Source: Manis javanica
Taxonomy: Eukaryota > Chordata > Mammalia > Pholidota > Manidae
Direction of reading: 5' to 3'
DNA length: 64,000 bases
NCBI RefSeq assembly: GCF_040802235.1
Contig: NC_133167.1
Span: forward strand, 100,860,001-100,924,000
The stretch's first letter is position 1; the number at the start of each line of letters is the position of its first letter. A program made the translations under genes and the position numbers. Below, piece after piece: positions 1 to 13,342 of this stretch. The notes beneath the pieces were generated by a model, which made no database searches, was not told where the DNA came from, and saw only the letters and a program-made list of their open reading frames with translations.

Positions 1-713
1 AGTAAATATATTTTCAAATACTGTCATTGGTATCATTCAACAAAGAAAAAATACACCATTCATATGAAGTAAACTAAATAATTTAGTGGATATTTATTCT
101 TTCAAAATATTTTCCAAGGTTGCTATTCAACAGAAGAAATACTGGTATCCATAGACATACATAGCCTACCCATGTATTCATGTCTTCATAAAAAATTTCC
201 CTAAAATGGTATGGATTTCAAGTGGACAATGGTGAGAGGTCTAAACAAAGAGCATAGAAATGAAATGTTTTATGTATTTATATAAAAACAAATATATTTA
301 CATTTGTCATTTTTTAAAAGCTTTGATTTTAATAGTAATCAGTATTCGTGGGACACTTTATTCTTATACTTGCAAGTCAAAAACAAGGATATAATGAGTG
401 CCTTAGGCCAGATGTGACTTTGCCATGCCTAGGTGATGACAGGTGATGATCTTCTTGCTCTTTCTACCCTTTAAAAAATAATAAAGCAGTGTAACTAACT
501 TTGAAGGAGCCCTATTGCCCTCTAAAATGGCCACTATTCATTTCACTGGGGCTCCTCAAAGTGTACTTTACAAATCCAAATTATTTCAAATAAAGCATGG
601 TATCGTGTTATTACCAACAATCATATCTATACTTTTTGATCACTGCCAGAAACAGCATGTGAGGGATTTATATATATTTTCCAATTCAAACCCATAGAGG
701 ACAGCAGTAGTAA

Positions 714-948
714 TAAATTGAGCACTTCCTGTGTGCCAGACACTGTTCTAAGCACTAGGCATGCTTCACTGAATCTTCACAACCTGACAATGTTACCTCC
801 ATCTACACATGAGGGAACTGAGGCACAGAAAGTAAAATAACTTCCTCAACCTCACACAGCTAATAAAAACCAGAGCTAGGATTTGGTTATGACACCTGGT
901 CAGGCTTTTGAGCTTGTGCATTTAATCACTATGTCATAGTGCTTCCTA
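714..948 (-). repeat. MIR SINE, reverse orientation
   Basis: The stretch reads as the complement of the MIR core and tail: 'gagcacttcctgtgtgcc', then 'gaactgaggcacagaaag', then 'cacacagctaataa'. It is decayed, as expected for a mammal-wide SINE. Confidence 0.8.
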
Positions 949-1948
949 AAAACTCTGTCATTCAGTCATCCCCATATTACAGAGAAAAAAAACAGGGTTT
1001 AAATCCATGAGCTTAATACCTGCATGTCATGCTTAAAACTGTTTATTTTGTTGTTTTCTGAGTATAGCTGTTATCTTAGCCAGCCTGCTGACAAGTGCTA
1101 TATGACTATAACTTGAATCAATAAAGGGGGAAGTGGTCTCACTGTTATTGGAGAGCCCTAGACTGTAACTCTAAAGAGATGATTTTTCCAACATGCCAGT
1201 ATACTCTTCACAATAATATAATCCTGGAAAAATGTGCACTTGTGGCCAGAAAACTTCCTTAAGGCATATGCCATATTGCTAAGTCAGCACTGACATTTCA
1301 AACATTGACTTAACAAGTAGCAGTTGGGTCTCTACCCTATACCAGGTTTCAGGGACACTGAGAGAGATGAGGCCCTAAGTCAGGTGTAAAATTAGAATCC
1401 AGGTGTTCTTTCCAGTAGTCAGTGTTAAGTTCTACTAGCTCTAAGGATTGAAGAGCAAATTAAATAGGGATGTCTTATTTTCATATTACTTATGGCCAGC
1501 ACTTTGTGACAGGCTATAATTGAATGTTCTATAAGCTAGCTTCATTATTCTCTCACGGAAGAAGAGAATGACACCTGCCTTGACTCATTGGGGTATTACA
1601 AGATAAAGTAAGATAAATGAAAAAATAAACATTTAAAACATTAGATAATGCAGATAGGTAGACCACACCTGATCTCTGTCAAAATATGTAATGAATATTC
1701 CCCTTCACTATATAGCATATTTGTCCTTAAACCTCCTGGCCCACTTTGGAGGTAGCTACAGGATTAGAGAGAATACCAGAATTTGCCCTTGACCACTTCG
1801 GGGGAAATTGTGAATAAAGATGTTTAAAAGAGTCAGAAGGTAAATTAGCTGGCATATAGATAAAGAATCAACAAGGTTAGATCCCAAATAAAGGGTAAGT
1901 TTAATTTATCTAAGTTTTGACCTGAAATTTAGGGAAATGTGATGTGTC

Positions 1949-2375
1949 AGTTATGTACTGTTGCATAACTACCACCAAATAACAACCATTTTATTTGCTT
2001 AAGATTTTGTGGGTCAGCAATTTGGGCTGGGGTCAACTTGCCAGTTCTGCTCTTCTTACTCGGGGTCAGTAATGAATTTGTGGTCTCCTTATGCTTTGTC
2101 TATGGAGCTTCTTTTGAGATGGCTTGTTGGCTATGCATCCTGTGTTCTTATCCTCCAAGAGGTTAGCTTGGGCTTCCTCACATGACAACCTGAGGGATGC
2201 CACATGCAAGTTCTTTTCAAGCTTTTCTTATGTTACATTTGTTAATGTCCCACTGGCCAAAGAAATCATATGGCCCAACCAGTAGTTAAACAAGGACAGG
2301 CCTACACATGAGGTTAAATATATGGGGGTGTAATTCATTGGTTCCATTACTTTAACAACCTACCACAATTCACTT
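1949..2375. repeat. Old dispersed repeat, family not assigned
   Basis: The segment contains the wording 'gtactgttgcataac', 'gtgggtcagcaatttgggc' and 'cccactggccaaag', which is shared by a common ancient mammalian repeat. A related copy seems to lie at 21,271-21,690 ('actattgctacataacaaat'). I cannot name the family with certainty. Confidence 0.45.
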
Positions 2376-3189
2376 CCATGGAATACACTGATCAGTTTCT
2401 GGTGGGTCATTGGGCTGCCACCAAGATCAGTAGCACCTAATGATTCGTTTACTGCAAATATATTAAAGTTCTATTTCTTATTCCTGGACTTGATAGTTCT
2501 TCATAATCTGTTTCCATTCACCTGTGGGATAGAGAAAAAAGCCTGGGTAAGGATAGGAGCAAGGAAGGCAGTGTACAGCTGTTTGCAGTTGTGAGTTTGG
2601 CAATATATTATTTAGCTTTATTTTACTTTAGTATTTTCAGGTTATGAATCATAAAGCAAAAAGAAAAAATTCTACACTCAGATTTTGATATCAAGTTTTA
2701 TTGGGCAGCAGATTATAAGGAAAAGAAAACAAATCGTGTTTACTTATTATCTAATTTCTTCAAAATGATGTGGGCTGAGAAACGTTTTGAACTAATCTGT
2801 ATGATGTTTCATGAAATTTGTCATGAGCCGAGTAAAATATTAAGTAGGAAGTGCTTTAATATACCTCCATAAATTAGGAAAGGATTTGAAATATTTAAAG
2901 ATTAACACTATGTATCTAATGTTATATAAAGCTTTTATACACGACCTAAAAGAAGTCAGTATGTCTGATTTGTCATTTATTTGCTATAGGAAAGGGCACA
3001 TGTTTTCAGAAAGTAAAAATTTGTATTAGAAAATTAATCAGAGTGAAAAATAGGAGTTGCACAGTGTAGGTCCTTGGTATTTTTTAATGAATAAATTTGA
3101 TATTTATGATAATGTATAATAATTGGGTACACAAAAAAAACTAAAATAAGAGGAACTTTAACTTTTGTAAATCCTTTTTAAAACATAGG

Positions 3190-3330
3190 TTCCTCACTAC
3201 AATTCTATAAAGGAGGTAAATAGTATAATCCCTTTTTGCAGATGATAACATTGAGGTTCATAGAAATTAAATGACCTGCCTAAAATCACATAGCTAGTTG
3301 GCAGTAGGACTAAGTTTTAGGATTTTCCTT
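3190..3330 (-). repeat. MIR SINE fragment, reverse orientation
   Basis: The stretch 'gcagatgataacattgaggttcatagaaat' followed by 'cacatagctagttggcag' matches the MIR core in antisense. Only the central part is recognisable. Confidence 0.6.
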
Positions 3331-4399
3331 CATTATACTATCTTTCAAATATAATAATATTTTATAATAATGTAAAAGTAATGTCAAGGGACAAAACAAA
3401 CTTTTTACATTATACGGATAATAATCCTTACAAAACCAATGTCATAAAAATGGCATTCATCTGGCTTTTAAATAGATGGTAAATTTCTGGAAGGTAGTAT
3501 GTGACTTCTACTCATTCTTTCATTCAGTCCAAAAATATTAAGTAGGTGATTTGTTAGAAAATAGTATAAAATACTGACTCTGCAATTGAGGAACTCACAT
3601 GTTAATGAGGTGCAGGGAGGAGACAGGAAAGCATGTAGGATTGTGATACTTATAATAAAGGTATTACATTAATTACACAGTTCCATGGCAACAAAAAGAA
3701 AGCTACTAATTCTGCTTTGTGGGAATTAGGGAAAATTCAAATGTTACTTCTCTGTGATTCTAAATTATTTTGCTTTTTCAATTTCCTCTACTTATTATTG
3801 CATTTAGATGTTTTGAACTACCCCTTTGATTTAAAAAAATGTGAAACCTAACTACCTTTAACTTCAAGTTAGAGTATATGCTTTAACCCAGTAAAGATTT
3901 CGTCCTTCAAAACTTGATTCCTGAGTTGAAAATGAGTTTGATATTGGGTGTACATTTGCTCATAACAAAGTTTAGCATAGATGAAAAGCCGCCAGACAGT
4001 ATGGAAAGGTCTTTTAACAGCTTTCTATAGAAACTATCAAGCCTATATTCTGTTTAAATAGGTTTACCAATAAGTGAGAAGCAATTTTTAAGACAGAAAT
4101 GTTATTTGTATTTTTTCTGATGAGAGGGTCCAAATTCAGTGAGTCTGGGGAAGGGTCTTTTCACCTACAAATTGATGAGCTTCTATGACCAGAACTATGA
4201 AGAGGCACAAAGCAAATAAAATCTCTATCCCTGAAGGAGCGTATTTACACTCTAGTTCACACATTCATTGGTTCATTGATTCAATATAGACAACTGAGGA
4301 AGTACTCTTTGCAGGAAAACCAGCGACAAGGCACAAGACTTTATAATTCATAACCCAGAAAAAAAGCCAAAATTTGAGATGTAATAGTCTTTGGGGTTT

Positions 4400-5255
4400 T
4401 TTTTTACTTATCATGGTAAAATATACATAAAATTTACTATTTTAACCATTTTTAAGCAAACACGAGTGGCAGTAAGTACCTTTACACTCTTGTATAACCA
4501 TCACCACTATCCATCTCCAGAACTTTTCCATCATCTCACACTGAAAAACTCTGTAGCTATTAAATAATTATCTATTCAGTTCTCTCACCCCACCCCGTCC
4601 CTTGGTAATCTCTAATCTCTGTTCCTAAGACTTGTTTATTTCAGGTACCTCATGTAAGTGGAATCATATATGTCTTTCCAGGCCTAGCTTTCATTTAGCA
4701 TAATGTCTTCAAGATTCATTCATGTTGTAGTATATAATTCCATTCCTTTTTATGGCTGAATAGTATTCCACTATTTGTAGGTACCACATTTTGTTTATCC
4801 ATTCATCTGTTGATGGACATCTGGGTTGTTTCCATCTTTAGGCTACTGTGAATAATGCTACTGTGAACATGGGTGTCCAAGTATCTGAGTCCCTGCTTTC
4901 AATTCTTTTGGGTATGTACTCATAAGTGAAAGTGCTGGATAATACGGGAATTCTATGCTCAGTTTTTTGAAAAACTGTCATAATTTTCACAGCAGTCATA
5001 CCACTTTACATTCCCATGAGCAATGCACAAAAATTCCACTCTCCAATCTCTCCACAACTTTGCCAATCCTTGTAATTTTAATTATGCATTTATAATAGTC
5101 AGCCTAATATATGTGAAGTGGTAGCCAATTGTGTTAATTTGCACCTCCCTAATGATTAGTGATGCTGAGCATCTTCTGTGTTTACTGGCCATTTGTATTC
5201 CTTTTTTGGAGAAACGTCTATTCAACAACTTTGTATAATAAACTTTTGACCACAG
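4400..5255 (-). repeat. Ancient L1 fragment, ORF2 C-terminus and 3' part, antisense
   Basis: Antisense L1 wording is clear: 'ggctgaatagtattccac', 'tccattcatctgttgatgga' and 'ctgagcatcttctgtgttt'. The reading frame is broken throughout, so this is an old, inactive copy. Confidence 0.8.
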
Positions 5256-5524
5256 AGTAGACAACTACCCTTGGGAAATGGTACAAGCATACTTTCATCA
5301 GGCAGAATTAAGAAATACTTCCTTCTAGCCTTCAAAAAGAACAGAGAGGCAATTCTTGTTGGTAGTTACAACCAACAAACACAAAGTGCATTGTGAAGAA
5401 CGGAAACTGAGCCAATTCCTTAATGAAACTCTCTAGAATATGGGTAACCTGTAGTTTCCAACTTTCTTTGCACTTTCATAAAAAAATATTTATAATAAAT
5501 TCCTAACCAATATAAAAAACTATA

Positions 5525-6172
5525 GACTTTGTGGTTTAAAACAACACATATTTATTCTCTTGCCATTCTGGAGGTCACAAGTCTAAAATCAAAGTATTGG
5601 CATTCCTCCTGAGGCCTTAAGGGTAGAATTTTTTTCCTTTGTCAGCTTGCAAGAGGTACCTGCTTTCCTTGGCTCACCACTAGTTACATCACTTCGACCT
5701 CTTGCTGCCTATTTTTAATTAAACATTAAAGTCTTTTTTCAGTTTTATTGATATGACATATAACACTGCGTAAATTTGAGTGTACACGATACATGTATGA
5801 TGAAATGATCACAATAAGCCTACTTAACATCCATCACCTCATATAGTTACAATTCTTTCCTTGTGAAGAAAACTCTTTAAGATCTACACTCTTCTAAAAA
5901 TATACAATACAGTATTACTAACTATAGGCACCATGCTGTGCATTACAACCACTTGCTACTATGGCCACTCTTATCACTGACTTTGAACTTCTTGCCTGCC
6001 ATTGTATAAGGATCCTTGTGACTACATTGAGCCCACAGGGATGATCCAGGTTAATTTTCCCATCCCAAAATTCTTAATCACATAGCAAAGTCTTGTAAAG
6101 TAGCATATTCACTGGTTGTGGGGCGTAGGGGATGGCTTTGAGGTGCCATTATTCTACGACACCTACTAGGCA
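5525..6172 (-). repeat. MaLR-type (MLT1-like) LTR, split by an L1 fragment
   Basis: 5,525-5,712 ('aaaacaacacatatttattc', 'ctggaggtcacaagtc') and 6,010-6,172 ('gatccaggttaatttt', 'ccattattctacgacacc') look like two halves of one MaLR LTR in antisense. L1 sequence at 5,733-5,985 interrupts them. Family assignment is from remembered wording. Confidence 0.6.
5733..5985 (-). repeat. L1 3' fragment inserted in the MaLR LTR
   Basis: The wording 'agttttattgatatgacata', 'gatgaaatgatcacaataag' and 'aacatccatcacctcatat' is typical of old L1 3' sequence in antisense. It lies between the two halves of an LTR and so is the younger insertion. Confidence 0.65.
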
Positions 6173-6399
6173 TTCAAAATATTCTAGAGATAATTTTCCT
6201 CTTCGATTGTTTCAACCACCCACCTGTATTACGGGTAGTCAACAGAGGACTTTCTAATGTTAGCAGCCCCTGGACCATGGAACCAACTAGTTGTCTGAAC
6301 TGAACTTGCCGATATAAATAATCACAAAGCCCGAAACGCCCTCATTTTTATTGCTGTTGTTCTGATGTTAGTACAAGATAATTCCAGCAGCTTTCCCGA

Positions 6400-7230
6400 A
6401 CAAACTAGCCGCCATAACTAGGCCCACCCGCGTTGCCAACAGCGGGGCCACAGCAATAACACTTTGAGGGCGTACTGGGAAACTGGACCCAGAAGGTCGC
6501 TTTCCTCACGTGTCCTTTCCCATTCCCTCCGCGCTCCGTGACGCCCGCGGCGGGCAAGGGCGTAGCGCAGCGCGTTAGGCCACCACCAAGCTCCCGCCGT
6601 ACTCTCGCTTCTGCCCCTGCGCGCCCCCTTCCCCTTCCGCTCCCTCCGCTTCCGGAAGCCCGCGCGGCGCCGCTGGGAGCCGACGGGAGGGGCCGCGAGC
6701 GCGCGTCTGCGCCTGCGCTCCAGCCGGGAACGCTGCGGGCCGCGCGAGAGGAGGCAGGAGTGGCCGCAGTCCTCAGGTGAGCACCCCTCGGGGGCCCGGG
6801 TGTTCTCCGCCATCCTTCTTCCCTTCGGAAGCCGACCCCCTCCGGAGCGCAGGCAGGGACGAACACTCAGGGTCGGTATAAGGAAGCCTGCGCGGTAGGT
6901 TAGGACGGCGGGCCGGCCGCGCGGCCAGCCCCTCAGGCGTGGGTGTAACCATAACAGAGACGTCCGCGCCGGCCGCAGCTGGTGCCAGTGCCCCGGCCGG
7001 GCCCGGAGGGAGCTTGCGGCCTGCCCTCAGGACGCATTCGGGGTGGCTGCGGGGCCCGAGTCGGCCCCGAACCAAGAAGCGGCCGCGAACGGGCGCCGGG
7101 CTCAGGGCGCCGCCACCCACCTCCGCAGACCGGAACCCGAACCGTGAGGCCCGAGGGGCTGTAGGTTATCATCCGCCCCGCGGGCGTCCGCAGAGGGTGG
7201 TGCACCGAGCCTCGAGTTCCTGGAAACCCC
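6400..7230 (+). promoter_or_regulatory. CFAP97: CpG island promoter of CFAP97, possibly bidirectional
   Basis: GC content and CpG density jump sharply between about 6,400 and 7,230 against an AT-rich background. Visible motifs are a YY1-type GCCGCCAT at 6,409-6,416 (ATGGCGGC on the - strand), an ETS palindrome GCTTCCGGAAGC at 6,648-6,659, and an NRF1-like TGCGCCTGCGC at 6,708-6,718. There is no TATA box, as is usual for housekeeping and ciliary genes. A donor-like CAG|GTGAGC at 6,776/6,777 suits a non-coding first exon spliced to the coding exon at 13,919. Such promoters often fire in both directions, and in human SNX25 lies on the opposite side; the leftward activity is inference. Confidence 0.8.
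6640..6776 (+). other. CFAP97: Candidate non-coding first exon of CFAP97
   Basis: The 3' boundary is the donor CAG|GTGAGC at 6,776/6,777, directly downstream of ETS and NRF1-like motifs. The 5' boundary is a guess, since no TSS can be read from sequence. The first coding exon begins at 13,919 with 16 untranslated bases before the ATG, so at least one upstream non-coding exon is required. Another donor within the island could be used instead. Confidence 0.5.
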
Positions 7231-8794
7231 GTGTCAGGCCTAGATTTTCGAATATATACCAAACTACGGAAACGTAAGGTGACATTAAAAAAAAGACAGT
7301 TTAAAAAGTGCCAAATTGTTATCTGTGTTTTCCTGAGATATCGGCGAAGCATTCGTATTTCTGTTGCTACCTGCAGGAGTTACCCAAGTGGTGAGTGTCC
7401 AGGTGACTTCCTGACAGCTGTGACCACCGTCTTTTTTGAGCACCTCAGGGTTATGTGGTCTGACGAACTATCATTTAATTTTTACCCCTAATCAATATGT
7501 CCTTTGAGAGAATCGTTACGATCTTATGAACCCCATTTCTTTTTATTATTCTCTAATGTAAATTGAATCTCACTAACTTTGAAGTAGATGTTACCAAAAG
7601 AATTGCTTAGTGGATGGGATCGTTGGATAATTTCCTGTAAATTTAAACCTGAAAAGTCTCCCAGACACCGAGTCTTATGACCTGTGACCACTTAGGGAAG
7701 CAGATGCTTCCAGTTATTGGGGATCACATGAACCAGCAAATGCGGATACAGGGATGATTGATTCTGGCGGAGTAGGGGAGACAATTATCGGAAACCGTCA
7801 AGGAAACTAGCTCAGAGAAAAGAGATGAGTTTCTGCTTACAGAGCTAGCAAAGAGCAGAACTAGGGCCCAATGTTAAGTTTCCAAACATCTTCATAGATT
7901 AAATATTCTTTGAATGTCTTAATTTGTCAGGTCCTACTTTAGGCACTGGGGATATAAGGTGAGTGAAGTACCTTGAGTTCCCAGTCTGGTGAAGAGACAA
8001 GCAGGGCAGGAAACTGTTAGCTGTGAAAAACAAGGATTTCTAAGATCTGTAGTCATTTAGGTTATGGATAGACTTTGGGATTTAGACCTAGTTCATAAAA
8101 TGTTATGGTTGGGAACCTCATGCATGAGTTTGCCCTGAAGCATCCCAGCAAGTAGACCTTGTCATTCCTTTAACATTATCTAGTAATTTATGGCTCATAA
8201 TCTTAGAAAGTAGCCCCTTCCATTTTTTAGCAGTTCTTATGTTAATCTCAGAACACCTTTCCTATGCACTCCATCTGATGCTCGTTCTACCTCTGGAACT
8301 ACAAATTAAAAAACAAGTTTACTAATGTTTTCATATCACAGTCCTTCAGTTATCTGAATACATCCTTTCCCTTAGTCATTACTTTTACTAACTTCAAGCC
8401 CCTTGTTCTGGAAACGATGTCATGCCTTAGATTCTAGACTCCATTGTAGCACCCAGAACTAAATGTTTTATTCAAGAAGTAGTTTGACCAAGCAGAATAT
8501 AATGCAAGCAGTCTTGGACTGTGTTGCTATTGCGATATGACGTAAGACCATGCTAGTCTTTTGGTTTCCGAGTCATGCTTTTGCCTCTTGGTGAGCTCCG
8601 TTTTTGTTTTTTTTTATGAATCTTCTTTTAATTTGGGATCTTCATTATGCCTTCCCTCCTCACCTCACCCTGCCTCCTTCTGTATCTGCACTGTTAGTGT
8701 GTTGTTGTTTGGCTGTCTCAGAATATCCCTTCTTACTAAGTATTCGGCTTATTAATTTTCCTCTGCTTTTTTTCAGTAAAGCATAATCATAAAG

Positions 8795-8990
8795 AGTGGT
8801 GACTCTGGCCAGACTCCTTGGATTCAGATCCTGACTCTACTGCTTTCTGACTGTGTCATCTTGAGCATGTCAGTTAACCATTCTGTGCCTCAGTTTTCTC
8901 ACTTCTAACCTCAAACTCAAATGAGTTGATTGATGAAAAGGTGCTTAGAACAGTGCTTGGCACATAATAAAATCTTTATGAATGTTAGGT
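8795..8990 (+). repeat. MIR SINE
   Basis: Near-complete MIR wording: 'ggattcagatcctgactct', 'gtgcctcagttttctcac', then 'cttagaacagtgcttggc' and the tail 'ataataaaatctttatgaat'. Confidence 0.85.
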
Positions 8991-9869
8991 GCTTTTCCAT
9001 TTATGCAGAACCTTTTGAAACTTTATTTTTAAACTATCCATCTCATTTTCTTTTATTTACAAGTTTTATAAAGCTTGAAGCCATTAAGAGGCATACTTGT
9101 AAAAACTGATGCTTTAAATTGGTCAAGTCATTAGTATTTGCTAGGCCTCAGTTTCTCATTTCCTAATGTAAGGGGGTAAGATCTTTTCCTTTCAGGTCTG
9201 TTGGGAAACCTGAGGGTAGGGGTAGGGTATTAGCCCTCACATTGATTCTGTGCCATGCCCATCATCAGGAACTCTCCTTGAAGGTGTTCAGGGATCACCA
9301 GCAGAGATGCCACATACCAAAAGAGGAGGCATGCTGGAAACTTCAAGTTCAGTGACTTCCAGAATTATTACCCTCCTTAGCAGAAATATCTTTGGAAATC
9401 ACTACTCCATTTGGAAAGGGGGTGTAAAAGTCACCAGTTCAGATTGAGATAGAGTCACAGGTTAATTCAGAGTTTTAAATTCTGGTTACTTAGGTTAGCA
9501 CTTCTTAATTTACCTAAGGGTACTGGTTTAATTTGTGGTGCCAGGGAGACCTATTCTGAATTTGTTAGAGGAAAACTGCTATATGGCAAATAAATCCACC
9601 AAAATGTGTGGCAAATACTGGTATGTGTATCCAATTTTACCTGTACAGGTGCTCCTTCCTTTGCAAAAAACTATTCCTTAGCCATATTGCTAAACAGATT
9701 CCATTTTCCTGCAAAAATCCCAATAAAATAAAAGGATCTTATTATCTTGCCCATGGTTTACCATCAAATAAATCATAGATGTCACAACAGTGTGTTTAAA
9801 AGGTTAAAAAAAAAGGTCTCAGTTCCTAGACTTAATGGAAGGACTGTATTTTGAAGCAAAATAGAACAG

Positions 9870-10065
9870 TGATTAATAATATGAGCATGCCTGCTTTAGA
9901 ATCCTGACTGTACCATTTAACTAGCTGTGGGACTTTGAGAATTTCTTGCTCTGCTTCATTGTCTTCGTTGTAAAATGGGAATGATAGAACATCTTAAAGT
10001 TGTAAAGATTACATGAGTTAATACTTATGCACTTAGAACAAGGCTGACACACAAGTACATTTTTA
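9870..10065 (+). repeat. MIR SINE
   Basis: MIR wording in the sense direction: 'agaatcctgactgtacc', 'actagctgtgggactttg', 'gtaaaatgggaatgatag' and 'gcacttagaacaaggctg'. Confidence 0.8.
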
Positions 10066-10639
10066 TGCATACTTTTTAAAACTTTTTATCTACTCAGTAT
10101 ATTTTTACATGGTAGTAGTAGAATAGAATAACAACAACACTAATACAAGTTGAGACTTAGTTATGTTAGTAATTTTATTTCCTTAAAAATGTAAACAGAT
10201 TTTTCTGAGGGGTGGAACTTGACTGATGGGATGATTATTTTTTAAATATTTGTTTTTAAAACTGGCTGGGAGAATTTTTTCCATGTGTTATGTTATGAAA
10301 CCATGTGCTTCTAGAATTTGAAGAAACTTACTAAAAAAATTTTTTTAACCACTATGGTATTCTTAACCCTAACAAAGTGAGAAAGAGGAAAAATAACCAC
10401 AACTCTTTTTATTCCAGCCCTTGACATTTTGGATTAAAGGGTATATTACCTTACGAAGAGGAGTAACTAAAGGGGAATTTAATGACTGTTTATAAGAACT
10501 ACCTACTTTTCACTGGCTGGTTTTGATTTGTTGTCTTTCTTTTTGAACCCAGTTGAGCAGAATTGGGATAATGATCAGTCATACTCTTTAAGTTTGTGAT
10601 GACTCATGATCAAAGGCTCTGCCAGATTCTGTATTTTCC

Positions 10640-11640
10640 CCCTTCATCCACTTACACAGCCTCATTTCCTCCTCCTTCACAGGTTCATACTCTTAGATAT
10701 TAATGTATTCCTTTCCAGTCCATGCTGTATAACTTTATATGTTTGTGCCCAGGAAGAATTTAGTATTGTGTATGTTTTAAGTTTCGTGTAATTGTTCATT
10801 TATTTCTGCTCTTTTATTAACATTATTTTTGTCAGTCTAGTTCATCCTTTTTGACATTTTGCTTACCCAATTTCTTACTAGACATTGAGTTTTTTCTAAC
10901 TCATCGCCATTACAAACAGTGCTATGATGAACATCCTTGTGCACGCTCCCAGGAACACACAACTGGGAAGTGGCAGAGCCAAGTTTGAGCTGGTGTATGT
11001 GACTCAGTTCATTCTTTTTCACTGTGCAGACTCCCAATCATCAGTTACTTCCTTAATTTATTACAGGATATCATTATGATAACACTAATACAAAAATGCA
11101 TAGGATTGTTAGTTTTTCTTCTAACAGGTAAACTCCTAATTTTTGCCCTTTCCCCCTGTTTTTGTTTAAATGTATAGATTGTATTAATCCAGTATGGATA
11201 ACAATTTTGTATTCTGCATTTTTCATGCTGATGTAGCACCTAAATAGGGTCCACAAGCTTTTTCAGTAAAGGGTCAGTAGGTAAATGTCTTAGGCTTTGT
11301 GGGCCATACAATTTCTGTCACAACTACTCAACTCTGCAGTTGTGTGACAGCTGTCAGACACCATACCTAACCCTAGGAGCAAGGCTGTGTTCCAATAAAA
11401 CTATTTACAAAAACAAATGCAGGCCAGACGTGACCTGTACACAGTATTTGCTGACCACTGATTTAAAATATTATTTTAATGGAATTATAGTATTCCTCAT
11501 TTCAGGTTCTTTCAGTATTACAAATAATGCTGTAATGGATACCATTCCATCTTTTTAGTATTACATTATTAGAGCAAGATTCCAGAAATGAATGTACTAA
11601 TTCAGAAGGTTTATGGCTTTTTTGTGACTGAAAATTAATA
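10640..11640 (-). repeat. Ancient L1 (or HAL1) fragments, antisense, around a hAT insert
   Basis: Antisense LINE wording appears at 10,890-10,940 ('acaaacagtgctatgatgaa'), about 11,160-11,225 and again at 11,480-11,560 ('ttacaaataatgctgtaatg'). The two sides are separated by the hAT element at 11,233-11,468. The copy is highly decayed. Confidence 0.55.
11233..11468 (+). repeat. hAT-Charlie-type MITE
   Basis: The sequence holds the typical 'cagtaaagggtcagtag', 'ggctttgtgggccatac', 'gtgttccaataaaactattt' series and ends in 'tgctgaccactg'. A second copy of the same family in the opposite orientation lies at 42,983-43,290. I do not assign a family number. Confidence 0.7.
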
Positions 11641-13317
11641 GCCAAATGCCTTTAAAAGAGACAAGTTTTAGTTTTTTTTATAAATAAATTGAGAGAATAG
11701 GCTAATTTCAATGTGGATAAATATATCTAAAACATTGTTAGATATCTTTCTTTTGAGGATTTTGGGAAGAGGTTTCCTTCTGTTAATTTTAAAATGTAAA
11801 AAGGGCATTAATTTGTGCTGTGGGAAATAAGATGTCTTGTAGTTAGTATTAGATCTAAGTTTTATAATCTTATTTTTCTTAAACCTTATACATCTTATTT
11901 AAGTTTAAATCTAATGTGTTAGAATTTAAAAACTTAATTTACTTTGCTTAAATTTTCACTTAGCTTAAGCCTCCCTGAACGTTGGAAGCCATTTGCAAAT
12001 TCACACAGCACGGTTTCAATTTTAGTATATTTAATTTTCATAAGTACCTCAAACACCTGACAAGGCACAACCTAGAGAGCTAATAAGGGAAATCTTACTA
12101 TGCACTTAGACATTTTTAAATAAACCTTTCAGGTCTAAACTTACTGATTTAATTAGATTCCCTGAAGCATTTAAAAGTTGATTACAAAGAGTTAAATTTT
12201 TATAAGTTTAGTAGTCAGAATCAAATTCTTCAAAACCTTAAAAGCAGAAAGATAAAAGATAAAAGACACATACCTTAATCTAACATTAACCTATTGTATT
12301 AGTATTTACAAGTTTGATTTTTAAACCTTATCTGTACTTGTTTTTATAGGTTGCAGTCACTTAAATGAAGGCTGCTGAATATCATGGCTGATTCAGAAAG
12401 ATATTTTATATAATCTTTTATTGTTTGATTTGGTGTAAGGGAATTAATCATAATTTGAATATAGTGAGCCCATAATTAGATTGTTTGCTATTTATACATA
12501 CATACATACTTTTCTTTAACATGGCTTATATTATTTGTCCTTTTTGAGTATCATTTGGACAAACAGCTTTCACAGAATTAGTTTTTTTCATTTTTAAGTC
12601 TGTTTTGTGTTTTTTGTTTTTCAGAGCTACATTTTCCAGCTGGAGCAGTTGAGCCCCTTTAAACTGGATCCTTTGTTTTATTACCACTACCCAGGCATAT
12701 TTGAATATTGTGCTTCTGACAACAGTAAAATACTTTAGGCTTTTGTTTTTCTTTATCACTAGAAATAGCATCTAGAATCAGCTGCCTTCCAAGGAGTCCT
12801 GGGTTTTTGTTTGTTTGTTTGTTTAGTAGAGAATAGTATTAGAGGTCAAACTCTAAATTCAAACTTGCAATAGACATATTACAATAGTATGACACTGCTG
12901 CACGGACTAATGTGATAAAAGTATTTTTTAAAGGGTATTACTACATACCAAGGTTTCTAATTTGATTTCAACTGTGTGAAGTATTAAAATATTTTTAAAT
13001 CATTTTTAATTTTTATCATAGTTGTACATATATAAATTTATAGGTCAACTTATAATTTAAACTCTATAACCAAAATTAGTCTCTGTACCATGCTATAGGC
13101 AACTACTTTTAACATTTTTATCCATTTCTTCTAATACTTAACTGCATGTGTCTAAATAATATGTTGTAATTTTTCCATTTTAGACAGCCTGTGAAATAAG
13201 ACTTTTACCTAGACTTCCTTTTAACACAGACATATATACTTCTCCCTGTCATTTTCTATACGTGGTTATGTCCCAGTATGTGATTAAATATTCAGAAGTT
13301 TGACCTCGAGCTTACAT

Positions 13318-13342
13318 GTGCGTGTGTGTGTGTGTGTGTGTA
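13318..13342. repeat. TG dinucleotide microsatellite
   Basis: A run of about eleven (GT) units, starting 'tgcgtgtgtgtgtg' and followed by 'tatagaatgagagagag'. Confidence 0.9.

Larger units (their letters stand above)
1..6399. other. Region without recognised gene, left flank of CFAP97
   Basis: No convincing exon, RNA gene or long open frame is visible. The sequence is AT-rich and holds several decayed repeats listed separately: MIR at 714-948 and 3,190-3,330, an unclassified old repeat at about 1,949-2,375, L1 fragments at 4,400-5,255 and 5,733-5,985, and a MaLR-type LTR at 5,525-6,172. In human the next gene beyond the CFAP97 promoter is SNX25, transcribed away from CFAP97. This stretch could therefore be SNX25 5' flank or first intron, but I found none of its coding sequence here. 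Confidence 0.6.

Noticed and set aside
6405..7491. Several open frames on both strands in the CFAP97 island
   Set aside because: High GC removes stop codons; the peptides are Pro/Arg/Ala-rich, mutually overlapping and unrecognisable. I also looked for SNX25 coding sequence and found none.
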